A stretch of 64,000 nucleotides of DNA, taken from Ixodes scapularis (lineage: Eukaryota; Arthropoda; Arachnida; Ixodida; Ixodidae). Below, in pieces: positions 12,071 through 23,337 of the stretch. The position numbers were made by a program, and so were the translations under genes. The notes beneath the pieces were generated by a model. That model did not search any database and was not told the DNA's origin. It saw nothing but the letters and a program-made list of their open reading frames with translations. Position 1 is the first letter of the stretch. Every line of letters starts with the position of its first letter. The stretch is taken from the NCBI RefSeq assembly GCF_016920785.2, contig NW_024609835.1, positions 171,798,995 to 171,862,994 of the forward strand, in the 5' to 3' direction.

Positions 12071-12825
12071 TCACGCCGTAGAGACACGAATAATTAACAA
12101 GGAGGTACAAATAAAATATTGAAAAATGGACCAATACAAGAGAATAGACACAAGGGACGCAAAACACTGTCTACTTTCTTGCCCCTGTCTTTGCGGAATT
12201 GTATTGCGTATTTAATAATGCACAAGCGTTGCACGAAGCCCCGTTGCCGGAACGCATTCCTTTTAGGAGGAACGCCGCCGTTCCATCTTGCAGCGTTTCT
12301 CATTTATTTGTATATTTAACTGCAAATTTACCCGACTTTATTACACATTTAGGCCTTTTATTATCGTCGATTTCAACTTCCGATTTCAAGGGATCGAAAA
12401 GCGTTTGAGGGATTGTCGAAAAAAAAAAAAGCGGGAACAAATTTAACCGTGGCGACTCTACACGTAGTTCTACGTGAATACCTTCACTTGATTGATTTAT
12501 TTTATTTATAAATTATACAGCTCAATATTTAATTAAAATAAGAAAATGTGCCGTTAATTTAACAACACGTTCTATTCTTACGAAGGTTACGGTGGCGTGT
12601 TCTTTGCGGACCCCTGGAGCTTGCAACGGGAACCCGTTTTAGATTAAGAAGGAACGAGGAATGTGATTTTATTCCAGTTTTCGTGGAATGTGAGCGACAC
12701 TGATAATCACCAATTAGCACTTTAGCGAATGGTCAGTAATACACGGTAAAAGGTCCTCGTGCACACGACCCGGCAGAATATTTCACTTCATACCGATTGT
12801 TTTTATGTGAACGTTTCCCTTTTAG
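12071..12825. other. no recognisable feature
   Basis: AT-rich DNA with a poly(A) run at 12419-12430. Short frames here match nothing I recognise. Confidence 0.45.
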
Positions 12826-12913
12826 TGTAGGAAATAGCGCAAAAGTAGACTCACTCACCCTGAAAATAAATGCACACCAGAAAAAAAAAAGGTCTCTCAA
12901 GTCGCGCTGACTA

Positions 12914-13928
12914 TAGTCGGTTGCAAGCTAAGAAAAAACCGGAAATGCCTCTCAGAGGAAAATGTAATCCTTCGCCGAGAAACGCCAGCCAATCGTTTTC
13001 ATTACGTCACGATTTCGTGGACCAATCGCGATACTTTTGGAAAAAAAAAAGCTCTACATGGCTGCTGGCCTTAGCAACGCGACGCTAGTTTCTCGTGACA
13101 ACTATTCTGCTTTTTGCACCGTGTTTTACGTGCCCGAGGTTACGCCACGAAATCTTAATGGTATCGGCTTGCGTTTGCAGCAGTTTTTGCGTGACAACGT
13201 GAGAATCCAGCGGCGCTATCGCCAACGAAAATTTCGAAGCGGGCGCGAGGCTTAGCACTGCTGAGAAGTGAGAAGCTACGCCGGACATCGTCTGCTTCGT
13301 TGGATTGTGCTTCTTGAAGAACCGCTTTGGTGTCGCCGGTAAGGCTGCACCAGGCTGTTTCGTCCAAGAAGAATCAGGGGAATCGCTTTCTGATGTCACC
13401 TCAGTGGGATCCATGACGGAAGACAAAGAGAGCGGGGAGCGGTGGTGGTGTCGATTACTTGGGAGGGTGCCGATTTGTCAAAACCCGAAAAGTATAATTA
13501 TTCTTGTTTTCTATTCATCCAAGAAAATAAAGGCACACATTTCGTGCGCAAAGCCCACAAAACTAAGTAAATCACTAAATATTTCTTATTTTCAGGAACT
13601 ATAAGTGCTTCAATTTCCCTCAATCGAAGGCGCTGGATGACGGTATGTTAGACAGTATCTTGGACAGAAAATGAATTGGGAAGACGGTACATTGGACATG
13701 ACTTTCTTTCTTTACTAAACAGCTATTTCGTTGACAAAAACGTATTCTAACTTATTTAAATGTCCTGAATGAATTAAATAAATATTGTAGTAGTTTAAGA
13801 CAAGTTTCCTGGAGGAAGAAAAAGCAACGTTGCTAGCGAACTACTTTCTCGACGGCGGAGGCACTTCAGATGGGCGCCATGCGCTTGTGGGTGGAGCTAA
13901 AAGATTGTTCTCAGGTTGCATCCGACTA
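12914..13928. mobile_element. TA-flanked DNA element, family T1, copy 1 (1015 bp)
   Basis: Ends TAGTCGGTTGCAAG and (reverse complement of right end) TAGTCGGATGCAACC, flanked by TA (12912-12913, 13929-13930). The other Penelope arm gives an approximate empty site with a single TA. A second copy at 47693-48347 is colinear but lacks about 360 bp (13262-13618 here). Superfamily unassigned; a TA duplication would suit a Tc1/mariner-like element. Confidence 0.75.
13085..13426 (-). CDS. small frame inside T1 copy 1, function unknown
   Basis: A 113-residue minus-strand frame starting MSSVMDPTEVTSESDSPDSS, acidic and Ser-rich at first, then basic. It begins in the segment that copy 2 lacks and ends in shared sequence, so it may be a stub of the ancestral transposase start joined to the left terminal region. 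No domain recognised. It may equally be chance. Confidence 0.2.
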   Translation of the reverse strand: MSSVMDPTEVTSESDSPDSSWTKQPGAALPATPKRFFKKHNPTKQTMSGVASHFSAVLSLAPASKFSLAIAPLDSHVVTQKLLQTQADTIKISWRNLGHVKHGAKSRIVVTRN

Positions 13929-14545
13929 TAACAACTCAGTGTGTCTTTTCGTCTTCTTTCGTTTTCTTTTACCCGTATAAAAATCGCCATATCTCACTTC
14001 GTTGTCTTCTGTATAAAACAAATCTCAATGTCTATCACAGATTACCTTCGAATGTCAAGGTATAACAACTATTTTTCAGTAAGCGTAATGGACGGACTAC
14101 TAACATATGTGTCACTTTTTTTCATGGTGCTAGCTGCCTCAATTATCTCACGTGTTACTTGGTGATAGTTCTTTCCAATTACGGTGCTATTTTTGAAGTC
14201 CGTAGAGCACCCACAGTTACGGCAGTTATTTCCCAAAAGTCCTGAGTTTGCTATTCGGGAGTTTTTGTTGCTTTCCCTTGATCTGTCATTTATACATCTT
14301 TCAGTTTGTCCTATGTACTATTTGCCGCATGAAAGGGAAAAGAATGAATCACTCCTTCTGAGCAAGGTATGTGTGGGGTTTTATGCTTTTTAGTGCAGCC
14401 GGTATTAGTTTCCTGGTATGGCGTTAACTTCTTTACATACGCCCAAGAGTTTTTTGGAGGCCGAAAAGACTACATCGATATTTGCGCGATTCACAATCTT
14501 CTTAAGGCTATAAAAAATGATATGAATGTAGATGATGACTACCTC

Positions 14546-14704
14546 TCTTTGGTTACTCTATCTATTCGTAGGCGCTTGTCCTGCGAAGCTTGTTAGGCTA
14601 TCTTTCACTTCTATTAACTTAAGTCTTCGAAAGTGTCCATAAACAGATTAAAAAAGGTGAAACCACATCCCGAAAGCCTCGCGACAGATGCAGTAACTAA
14701 TGAC
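14546..14704. other. spacer between the Penelope inverted arms
   Basis: About 160 bases not matched between arms. No feature recognised. Confidence 0.4.
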
Positions 14705-15366
14705 CGGTAGTCCTCATCTACATTCATAACATTTTTTCATAACCTTAAGAAGATTGGGAATCGCGCAAATATCGATGTAGTCTTTTTTCCCCCAACAAAC
14801 TCTCAGGCGTACGTGAAAAAAAGCGAACGCCTTACCAAAGACTAATACCGGCTGCACTAAAAAGCATCAAACCCCACATATACCTTGCTCAGAAGGAGCA
14901 AGGTATGTATAGCACAAACTGCAAGATGTATAAATGACAGATTGAGGGAACATAACAACACCCGAATAGCAAACTCAGGAGTTTTGAGCAATAACTGCCG
15001 TGACTGTGGGTGCACTGCGGACTTCAAATATATCACCGTAAATGGAAAGAACTATAACTAATTAACACGTCAGATAATTGAGGCAGCTAAAATTATGAAA
15101 AGGAGTGACACTTGTGTTGGTAGTTTGTCCATTACGCTTACTGAAAAATAATTATATCTTGACACTCGAAGGTAATGTGTGATAGACATTGCCATTTGTT
15201 TTGTACAAAAAACAACGAAGTGAGATATGACGATTTTGATACGCGTAAAAGAACACGAAAGAAGAAAATACAAATTGAGTTGTAAGGCAGCGCGACTTGA
15301 GTAGTATTTTTTCTGGTGTGCGTGCATTTTCAGTGTGAGTGAGTTTACTTTAGTGCTATTTCCTAC
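14705..15366 (+). pseudogene. Penelope-like element fragment, plus-strand copy (GIY-YIG endonuclease C-terminal part)
   Basis: Plus-strand reading across frames gives INDRLREHNN, then NNCRDCGCTADF and IIEAAKIM, with CVGSLSITL near the end (about 14920-15150). This is the conserved C-terminal layout of Penelope-like GIY-YIG endonucleases (cysteine-rich HC-C-C core, REI-EA, CVS-PSI-L). The upstream RT is absent. Several stops are present. The 3' end is taken at about 15366, where similarity with the other arm ends. Confidence 0.75.
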
Positions 15367-15376
15367 ATTATGAATA

Positions 15377-15905
15377 ACGAACTCGCCCAAGCCTTGTGGG
15401 GATTCCTCTGGTCTCCCTTCCCTGATGGCTGCGATAACGGCCGCGGGTCGGAACGCTCGGCCGCCTTCGCCGGGAGCTCCGACCTGTTCGTGAGACGGAG
15501 GGCCGCCTGGCTTGGGGGACCCTCCTCTCAATCTCTCCCGGGGGGACCTCTTTCCGTCCCCCCGCTCGGATGCGAATCACTGCTGGCAGGCGAGGAGGTT
15601 TCGCCTCTTGTTTTACCGCTTTCGGGAAAGGGACTCGTCCAGGTGACCGCGAAAGAGAGAGGACGTGTGTCGGCGACTTCTCCGATGCTTCCCCGGTCTT
15701 GGCTCTCCGGAACCTAGCGTCTGGCCAGGTAAGGACCTTTTCTTGCCTTGGCGGCGCGGGGGGCATTTTGGATGGCGACATAGTAGTTCATTTTAAGAGT
15801 GTTCTAATAAATGCTCTTGGACTCTGTCCTTACTCTGGTACGTGTGTCTTCTCTTCCGCTATATTCGAGAGAGTGAGACAAGGTAGACGATCACTGGCAC
15901 CGACG
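15377..15905 (+). repeat. possible solo LTR with start of internal region
   Basis: A GC-rich block in AT-rich surroundings, starting TGTGGGGATTCC, with AATAAATGCTC (about 15807) as a possible poly(A) signal and ending near GAGTGAGACA, followed by ATCACTGGCACCGACGGAGG, which resembles a primer-binding region. It has a donor-like AGGTAAGG at about 15727. No second LTR is visible, so this is a guess from shape. Confidence 0.3.
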
Positions 15906-15925
15906 GAGGTAATTTATCGAACCGA

Positions 15926-15968
15926 TCCGCGGTAATGTAGCCCTAAACGTCGTCTATATTACCGCGGA
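15926..15968. repeat. 15-bp hairpin
   Basis: Arms 15926-15940 and 15954-15968 match at 14 of 15 positions (TCCGCGGTAATGTAG and its complement) around a 13-base loop. Confidence 0.7.
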
Positions 15969-15969
15969 G

Positions 15970-18540
15970 ATGTGGGGACCGCGCGCTACTAGGTTTGACG
16001 TCTCCTTTGAGATATCGCCGCTGTTGAGACAACCCTTTGGTTACTCTATCGGTACCTGTGCTAGTTGGTAGCTAGCAATATCCCACAGCCTCTATTCCAA
16101 GAATATTTCCTTTTAGGTTTTTAACTCTCTGATGAGATGGTCGACGCGCGACAATATTTAATAGTAATATTTTATGAGTTTTTCTATAACTAGGGTTCTG
16201 CGTTATCGAATAAATTAAAAATAAATACGAAAAATACTCGCCGTGAAATTGCCGTGAAGAGAAACTCCGAAATTCGAGGTCACGACCAAAATATAAAATA
16301 AAAAAAGGCGGTATTTTACCAATACTTTCGATAAAATCACAAGGTCACTGGTCCTGAGAGGGGCGTGTTAGTTTCCTTTGCAGGTCTCGGACTACTGACG
16401 AAATGGGTTTATCTTTCAGCTCGTCAAGGTTCTTTGTCTTGGTCACGACCAAAGCCATTGTTCAGGTTTCTAGTATGGGCCACACTATTTGTGTGCTCCT
16501 TAGAGGAACGAGGGGTTGTGTTTTGTTTAACAGTGATAGCTATGAACCAGAATATTTGAATGGAAGGAAAGTGGAGCTGAAGATTCCCTACTTCCCAGCG
16601 AGTACGTCCAGGAGTTTAGCTATTTTAAAGTATCGACTGTTATTGAGGGAACACTTTTTTGCAATGTAAGTCGTGGGATAGTTAGCACTGCCAATAGTAA
16701 TGCGATAATGTCAAATGCAGCTGAATAAATATCATTTTATAAATGTGAGTTCTGATGAATGTAGGGTATGTTTATGTCCGGACTTTTAATTTTTATTTTA
16801 AATTTCGAAAAATCGGCAGCAATGTAAAATTAAATTCCAGACTTCAAAGAATTGAAAAGGTAACAAAAGTAAACTCCAATAAGCCCAGGTTTTTTCAGTG
16901 AAAAATAAGCTCCGAAAAACAACCTCCTGTTTTCACGAGTGATAAACTCAGAAAAAACAGAATCAAACCTGTATCTGATAAGAAATTTATTTTGTCTATC
17001 ATAAAAACAAGAAAAAAAAGCTAAAGGAAGTAACTCGTTTTTAACAATCTTGTTTGTTGCTTGGCAATGAGATTCTCGATATTTTTTGCTGTGTAAGAAT
17101 GCTATGCCATCGTCCACTCCCGGAGAACGAGATGAGTAAGATTGATCTCATTCTATTTTTTATGCTGCTTGTGAGAGCGGATTCTGGTTTGTTAGATTCA
17201 TTCGCCAGGCCTCCCATCGTGTCTAAAATAAAATAAAATATGGTTCCTTATTGTTGTAAGCAAACAAATAGCAATTTTTTTATATTAAATGCTTCTATAA
17301 GACTATCTCAACTCTCATCCTAAGTAAGTATGAAATATGAGAACGTTCATAGTTAAGTCCCTCACATATAAGTAACAGCGCACATTAGTATGGCGTTTTG
17401 AGGCTCCGAATGTCAATGGATGGCGACATGGCATATGTATTTTTACGCCGATTTTAGGATCCTTCTTCGCCGATTAGTGCATTTAGGACATTTTAAATTA
17501 AAACATAGGTAATAAATGGAATTGGCATGTCTACGTCTTCATTCACTATATTTCTAAATCTTTTATACTGAATGTCCCATTGCGTATAGGAAAATGTATG
17601 TGAAAACGTGTCATTCAAAAATACAAAACAAATCTCTTAGATCATTAAATCAAAGTGTTTAAAACACCGCATATCAGTTAGAAAGCAGCATATTCAAAAC
17701 TGGTGCCTCTCACCAGAGTTGTCATGGTTTTCGGTAGCTTGGTCTCTTGGTCTCTTTGGAGGTTCTTGGCTGAAGTCCGATAGTGCGCGTGTGCCTTCGG
17801 TGCGCTTGCGTTGTTTTATATAAAACAAGAACAACCCTGGCGGTAGACGGCATGTTGTCTTTATATTCAACCACTCAAACGTAAGTTTACAATAAAGATT
17901 ATAAAACAAAGTTGTGAACGTGCTTTGATTTCAGCTCGGATTTACCCCAAGGGTGTTTTCAGATAGGATCGAACTACCATGTCCGGTGACCCTTTTTTAA
18001 TTTTGATGAAAAAAAATATTTCGCTGGCTTCATTCCAGAAGAATAAAACTAATCTTTGTTTTAGGAAAAAATCTTTGTGTTTGCGAAAAAAAAAGAAAGA
18101 AAAATGAAGCACCCTCTTAGTCACGTGCGCGTTTTGCGTATCGCACGATGTTGGCACTTCGGGTGGCTTCCCAAAAGAAACCTGTTCTGGCTACGGGTCT
18201 AGAGATATTTACTGACAAATTAGGCATAGGAAGAATTGACAAAAAGTATTAATCGCCGACTTTGAGAAACAAAATCACAAAAACAACACGTTGCGCAAAA
18301 ACAATCTTTATTAATTTTTTTTCCGAGTATATATAAAAGCTAAGGTCTTCAAGTTTTGCCAGTGTGTTGCCCTGTATATAGTTCATCTGCGCATGAAAAA
18401 TTGTTGTTCTGTTTAGTGGAAGAATTTTACAAACAACACTCACTCCGGAGCTTTAACTAAATATGCCTTATTTTCAAAATAATTTTAAAAAAGGCCCTCT
18501 TTCATATTCTTTAAATTCTCCGACATTACGGTTTATAACA
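15970..18540. other. AT-rich stretch, no gene recognised
   Basis: Several frames of 60-95 codons occur but none shows a known domain. The longest-looking one (16403-16669, plus) is followed by no supporting structure. Confidence 0.4.
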
Positions 18541-19130
18541 TGTACTAACACAATCTGCAAAAAAAAAAAAAAAAAACATAAAACAATATTTGTGTGGATT
18601 TGAAGGTTGCCATAAATGGGGCGTGCACATACCCATTTTTCACAATTTCATTTATATTGAAAAGCGTAAAAATGCTACGGGGTAGTCAGGAAAAGACAAT
18701 CTGACAGCACGGAGGTGGACGGTAGTTTTGAAGGAAAAATTCCTAACGCAGTTTTGTATAACCGACCCAAAAATGCCCATGGGCCGGAGCGATCCAGAGG
18801 CGCCACCCTTTACCATGCTCCGCGGTGCCTGTTTCGACAACCGGCTTGTAGCGTCCCCGTCTACGCGATGTAAAGGAAGCAACCGGAGCGATGCCAACGC
18901 GTGTCTGCGTCCCGCTGTAGCGATAAACCATCGATTCGCTTGTGACGTGAATGCAAACCGGGTTCTCCATTTTTTTCTTATTTTTATTTTTTACTTGGGA
19001 CTTTTGGCAAAAACAATCGGTGACAACGGGAAGATATATGGGGACGTTATTGCGCGGCGTGACGCCATTTACAACTATTGAACTGACCTGTAATCTTTTC
19101 ACAAAGTTGTACTAAATTCGTTTCTGAACT
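18541..19130. other. poly(A) run and a local GC-rich patch
   Basis: An A-run of about 19 bases begins near 18559. Bases 18730-18960 are noticeably GC-richer than their surroundings and rich in CpG. The frames over it (plus 18728-19081, minus 19102-18743) have no recognised domain. Confidence 0.35.
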
Positions 19131-19242
19131 TTTTTTTTTCTTCTTTTATACAGGTTGTAGTGTCGGCCTGCGTTTTTCTTGTTGCGCAAGCAGCTCAATG
19201 TATGCGGACGAGACCAAGGCTGCTGAGCCAGGCAAAAAGATG
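19131..19242 (+). other. strong splice-acceptor-like site with short secretory-looking frame
   Basis: A pyrimidine tract ending TTCTTTTATACAG at about 19153 is followed in one frame by VVVSACVFLVAQAAQC, then a stop 30 codons after the AG. It looks like the end of a signal peptide, but no upstream exon could be joined to it and the match may be chance. Confidence 0.15.
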
Positions 19243-19598
19243 AGTTTTAATAATCTAGGCCACCAACCATAATTGAAGATGCGTTGGATCACAGCGAACG
19301 GTAAAAGCTGAAAGCACCACAGAGCCCTCATTATAATGTCATATATTTAAACAGAAATGAATTACTTTGGAAAGCCAGAAAACAATCTCCTGGCTTTGCA
19401 GCGATTTCTATACTCTTGATTTGGCGTCGGTAAACGAGGTTTGTAAAACACACCTAAAAATAAGCAGGATAGTTTTGTGATAAAATATTCTTGACTATTT
19501 AAAACGCTGTCAAGTAGAATAGAAAACACAACAGACACGGGCTACCTCTCTGTTTGCTCAACCGTTCCAGATACGTGATTCTGCTGTCTTTTTTGTCA

Positions 19599-19631
19599 AA
19601 CGCCACGTTTGATTCTATCGAACGTGGCGTT
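19599..19631. repeat. 11-bp hairpin
   Basis: AACGCCACGTT (19599-19609) and AACGTGGCGTT (19621-19631) are perfect reverse complements around an 11-base loop. Confidence 0.7.
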
Positions 19632-19639
19632 CGCCATAG

Positions 19640-21270
19640 GTTCATCGCAGTGGCTAAAACTTCGATGTTGGCGGCGGCGCAGACTTACGTTGCGGACGTC
19701 GAGTGGAGCAACACAGGCGTGGCCGACTTAACTTCACAATCCCCCCTTTTTTTTTGTAGCAGCAGAGGTATACATTTTGTTTAGTGCAGAGAAGCTCGGG
19801 GGGTAGTTTTGAGAACGTCAGTGCAGCTATTCTGCCAGGGTTGAACAAATCTTATAGTGCAACATACGTCAACTGTGCTTGAGGTCATTGCTGTCTTAAA
19901 CCAATGTAAGCTCTTTGCAGCACCTGAAAAATATTTACCAGGGCACACTTTCCTTTAAAAGAACACAAAACTTTCCATAAAAAGAGCTTCTGCCAGTAAC
20001 AACATAAAAAAGCCTAATCGTATGTATTGGCGTGGAGTAGTCTAACGCTAAACAGTACGGCTTCATGCGTATTCGCATCGAAAAAAGAATTCAAAGTGTC
20101 CTAAGAAATGAAAGGCATTACAGCCTAGTCCTTTGTCCATGCTGGGTACTTGGAAGTTGGAAATCAGAAAACAATAAAGTTTCCAAATCGAAATTAGTCG
20201 CAGAGCGTCCATGCCCTGGAAATGCTGAGAAACCGAAACTCAAGATACTTGACGCTACCAAGATGGCCGCTTGCTCAGTGCTGCCAGAACAGCAAGCAGT
20301 TTCGTTTATCGTCTATTGCGAACCTCTATAATGTTTTTTTCTTCATTTAGTGCGATGAATAGGATTGCACTAGGTACTTCCTAACCTAAGATATAAAAGG
20401 TTCATTCTCTAACCGGACATTTTTAACCCCCAATACACAACATTTTCAGGCAGCTTGAAATCGACCTACAAAAAGCTAATATACCAAAAGTCTTGGCGCT
20501 GCGAATTTCATTTGCCAAAGAAAATAGAGCCTCCATCTAATAAACAAAAAAAAAGACGTGGACTTCAATAACGACAAGCACGAAATAAAATGTAGGCAAT
20601 TTTTATAGCCCACCTGATCACAGTTATGCCGTTCAAGGCAAATTTATTTCTTAGTGACACCTGTCGTTTTGTATAGAAGCAAGTGATAGGGCGTGATTTC
20701 ATTTCAGGTCGTGCGGGAAAAACGTTTATGAAATATATATGCTCGCCAAAATCTTCACCCCGACGAAACTAAAATCTGTTGTTCCGTTATATCCTAATTT
20801 TGTTTTTAATGTTTTTACTTTTTTGAATTTTTTGAAAGGCGAATTTTGGGAGTTTGGTGACGGTAACACGTGAAGTATTTGGGAGCATCGCCAGGCTCAC
20901 ATAACTTTAGTAAAGCAAAGATACTTAAGTACACCTTTTGCACCACTATAAAACCCCCAGATGTTGATAAACAATTTGTGATGTTTATTTTTCGTTTGTA
21001 AGAAATCCTCAATCTGGCCTCTTTGACGATAATTGAACAGCTTTAGGTGATGGTAACTTTCGTAGCACTCAATTTTATGACATGTAATATTATATCAAAT
21101 GAAAGCTTAAACAAGTACCTATACAACTAGCAATATCGTTATAGTCAAATAAATACCCTCGCAAGAAACGTTTTTGAATACAAGAGGGGACTATACAAGT
21201 AAATATTTCAGCATCAATTTTCTCAGAAATGTCATTTTTTTAATTTTTTTAATGAAGAGCTTTCGATATG
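19640..21270. other. no recognisable feature
   Basis: AT-rich sequence with small frames only (for example 20065-20331, plus). Nothing recognised. Confidence 0.4.
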
Positions 21271-21278
21271 GTCTTAAA

Positions 21279-21605
21279 CAGTGGTTCTCAACCATTGATG
21301 CTTCGCGGCCCCCTTGTGGATCGGCGGGATGACGGAGGACCCCGTCCGTGGTGAGGGGAAAGGAAAGTTATAGGTTAATTATGATTATGATTTAACAAAT
21401 ATATATGACTAAGGGCTAGTGTAAAGTAGACCTCTCATTGAGATACCCACGAGAAAATGTTCCCGAAAATCGGAAAGTTACTTCTCAGTCAGAGAAAAAG
21501 GCAACTTTTAATGCCGGGCTAGACGGATTAGTAAGGGCTTTGCGGAGCTCTAGAATGCCTTCGCGAACCCCAAAGGGTCCCCGGATCCCCGTTTGAAAAC
21601 CACTG
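21279..21605. mobile_element. hAT MITE, 327 bp
   Basis: Starts CAGTGGTTCTCAACC and ends TTTGAAAACCACTG, the classic hAT terminal repeat (13 of 15 positions pair). Flanks are GTCTTAAA (21271-21278) and GTCTAAAA (21606-21613), an 8-bp duplication with one mismatch, as expected for hAT. Subterminal sequence is GC-rich (GGCCCCCTTGTGGATCGG and complementary CCCCAAAGGG). No coding capacity; it would need a transposase in trans. Confidence 0.9.
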
Positions 21606-22249
21606 GTCTAAAACATCCAATACAATTCGGATGTTATATATTGTTTGGACATATAGATTCGTACATTTAAAAATGTTAAATGTTTCAAGTTCTATTTGAA
21701 GATGGGAAGTTTGGTCGTCGTAATTTTTAGCCGTACTAATTAACTTATTCTTGGCACCTTGTCAAATTATTTGTTGACTTAGATTTGAACACACAATTAA
21801 ATAAATAAATGGGATGCATAGACGGGATGTTATATATAACATTAGAGGGTTTTCCTCGGTATGTCAAACTGACTAACTTTAAGAAATCTGAAATCCTAAA
21901 TTAATATATTACTTAAATTTTTCCCGTGAATTGAAAGCTTATAGATACCTCCATGCAAAAGTTGATGCGGAATGACAGTCCTTGGGGGAAACAATATATT
22001 TTCTCTGTGCCGATAGACCTAGCACTAAATGTCAGCTTTTTCTAACTCTCCATTCTCCACGCACACAAAACTTTGAGAACGTAGACTTGTTTAAACCTAC
22101 TGATATTTGTTTGTTTATTTGTTAAAGAGAAAGAAAGAGGGTTTCGTATATTCCGAGGAACTGCATAAAATATCCATGGCACGCTTTCTGGGACAATTCG
22201 TGGAATAAAAAGTTCTCAAAGAAATAGAAAATTTTTTAATTGATTCGCG

Positions 22250-22940
22250 TTTTATGCAGACATGTACGCGTTACCCCCAAAAGTAACTACAGACCGCTAC
22301 TGATTACGCGCTCCAAAAATAAACTAAATATGTTGCTTGTTACTCATTCTCAGAGAGAACGAGTGACCTTACATTATAAATAGCGAGCTACGTTTCTCGT
22401 TACTTTGATTACTATATACGCTTCATTGAGAATACATTTTCGGCGACGCTGAAGAGTCGTTCTAGTTACGCGCTCGAATGAACGGCCGTGTTCTGCTTCA
22501 GGAAGAGCTGACGAATCTGAGACTTCCCTCTCTCTATTGTTCTCTCTGCTTCTAAAGTTCAAAGTTAACAAAGGGTTCTGTTCCTTCCCGCGTCGGCAAA
22601 CTCCGGGTATACATCCGGTCTGCAAACGATTCTGCAAGGTTCAACTAACGAACCTTATTGTGTTCTCTGTGTGAAGAACATTCCCAGCTGCAGAGTTGAA
22701 TTGACGTGTTCAGCAATAAACGCTGCTATACTATAAGACTATTTAATGGTTTTTTGGATTGCCAATCTGCCTTCGTTGCAATAGACGCCTACTAAGGTTA
22801 GAATTAAAATGAGGCTGTTAAACGTTGTTGTACACGTTACTCCTCAAAGTATCGAAATACCTTTACTCGTTACTTGACTTTATAAGTGACTAAGTACGTT
22901 TCTCGTTCCTTTTCTAAAGAAGTAACTAAATACGTTGCTC
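22250..22940 (-). pseudogene. hAT element remnant with transposase C-terminal scrap
   Basis: The central part 22637-22374 (minus) encodes a frame-disturbed version of the hAT dimerisation region: ALPEAEHGRSFERVTRTTLQ lines up with the better copy at 23322-23090 when both are read on the minus strand, and the nucleotide blocks GCGACGCTGAAGAGT and AACGGCCGTGTT are shared. On both sides are repeated GTAAC / GTTACT / ACTCGTTAC motifs, as in subterminal regions of some hAT families. Ends not defined. Confidence 0.6.
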
Positions 22941-23089
22941 GTTATCGAAAAAAGGTGCAGCGTTTACGCATCTCTGTAATGCGAAATTAGAGCGCAGCCC
23001 CTTCATGTATGTTGATTTTGTGATATACCGTGGTAGAGAAGTTGAGAGAAATATATATACGGGCAGGGTGGAGGGTGGCCTAAGGTGTA

Positions 23090-23322
23090 GGCATAGCTGA
23101 AATGAAAATAAAAGAAAACCCTTGGTACATCTCGAAGTTTTCATCAGAGTTGCTTCCCCGCTTCACTGGGAATGCATTTCCCGCGACGCTGAAGAGTTGT
23201 TCTACTGACGCGCTCAAAGGAACGGCCGTGTTGTGCTTCACGAAGAACTGCTGAATCTTAGATTCCCCTCTCTCTCTGTTTAGCATAGCATTCAGAAACC
23301 GTTGTGTGTTTTGAGCTTTCAT
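23090..23322 (-). pseudogene. hAT transposase C-terminal dimerisation domain fragment
   Basis: Minus-strand frame contains HNTAVPLSASVEQLFSVAG, then KRGSNSDENFEM, the hallmark of the hAT C-terminal dimerisation domain (A-VER-FS-AG ... KR--L-DE). The frame then runs into unrelated sequence (SFIFISAMPTP). Upstream catalytic domain is absent. Adjacent bases 23050-23100 resemble 39115-39165, so a different element abuts this scrap. Confidence 0.8.
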
Positions 23323-23337
23323 TTATATATATATATA

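Larger units (their letters stand above)
12826..14545 (-). pseudogene. Penelope-like element fragment, minus-strand copy, interrupted
   Basis: This stretch is an inverted, diverged copy of 14705-15366, which encodes a Penelope GIY-YIG endonuclease. Matching blocks run from GGAAATAGCGC / GCTATTTCC at the outer ends to CTACATTCAT / ATGAATGTAG at the inner ends. Minus-strand reading gives broken pieces of the same protein. A TA-flanked DNA element (12914-13928) is inserted in this arm; the uninterrupted site can be read in the other arm near 15280-15300. Confidence 0.7.
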
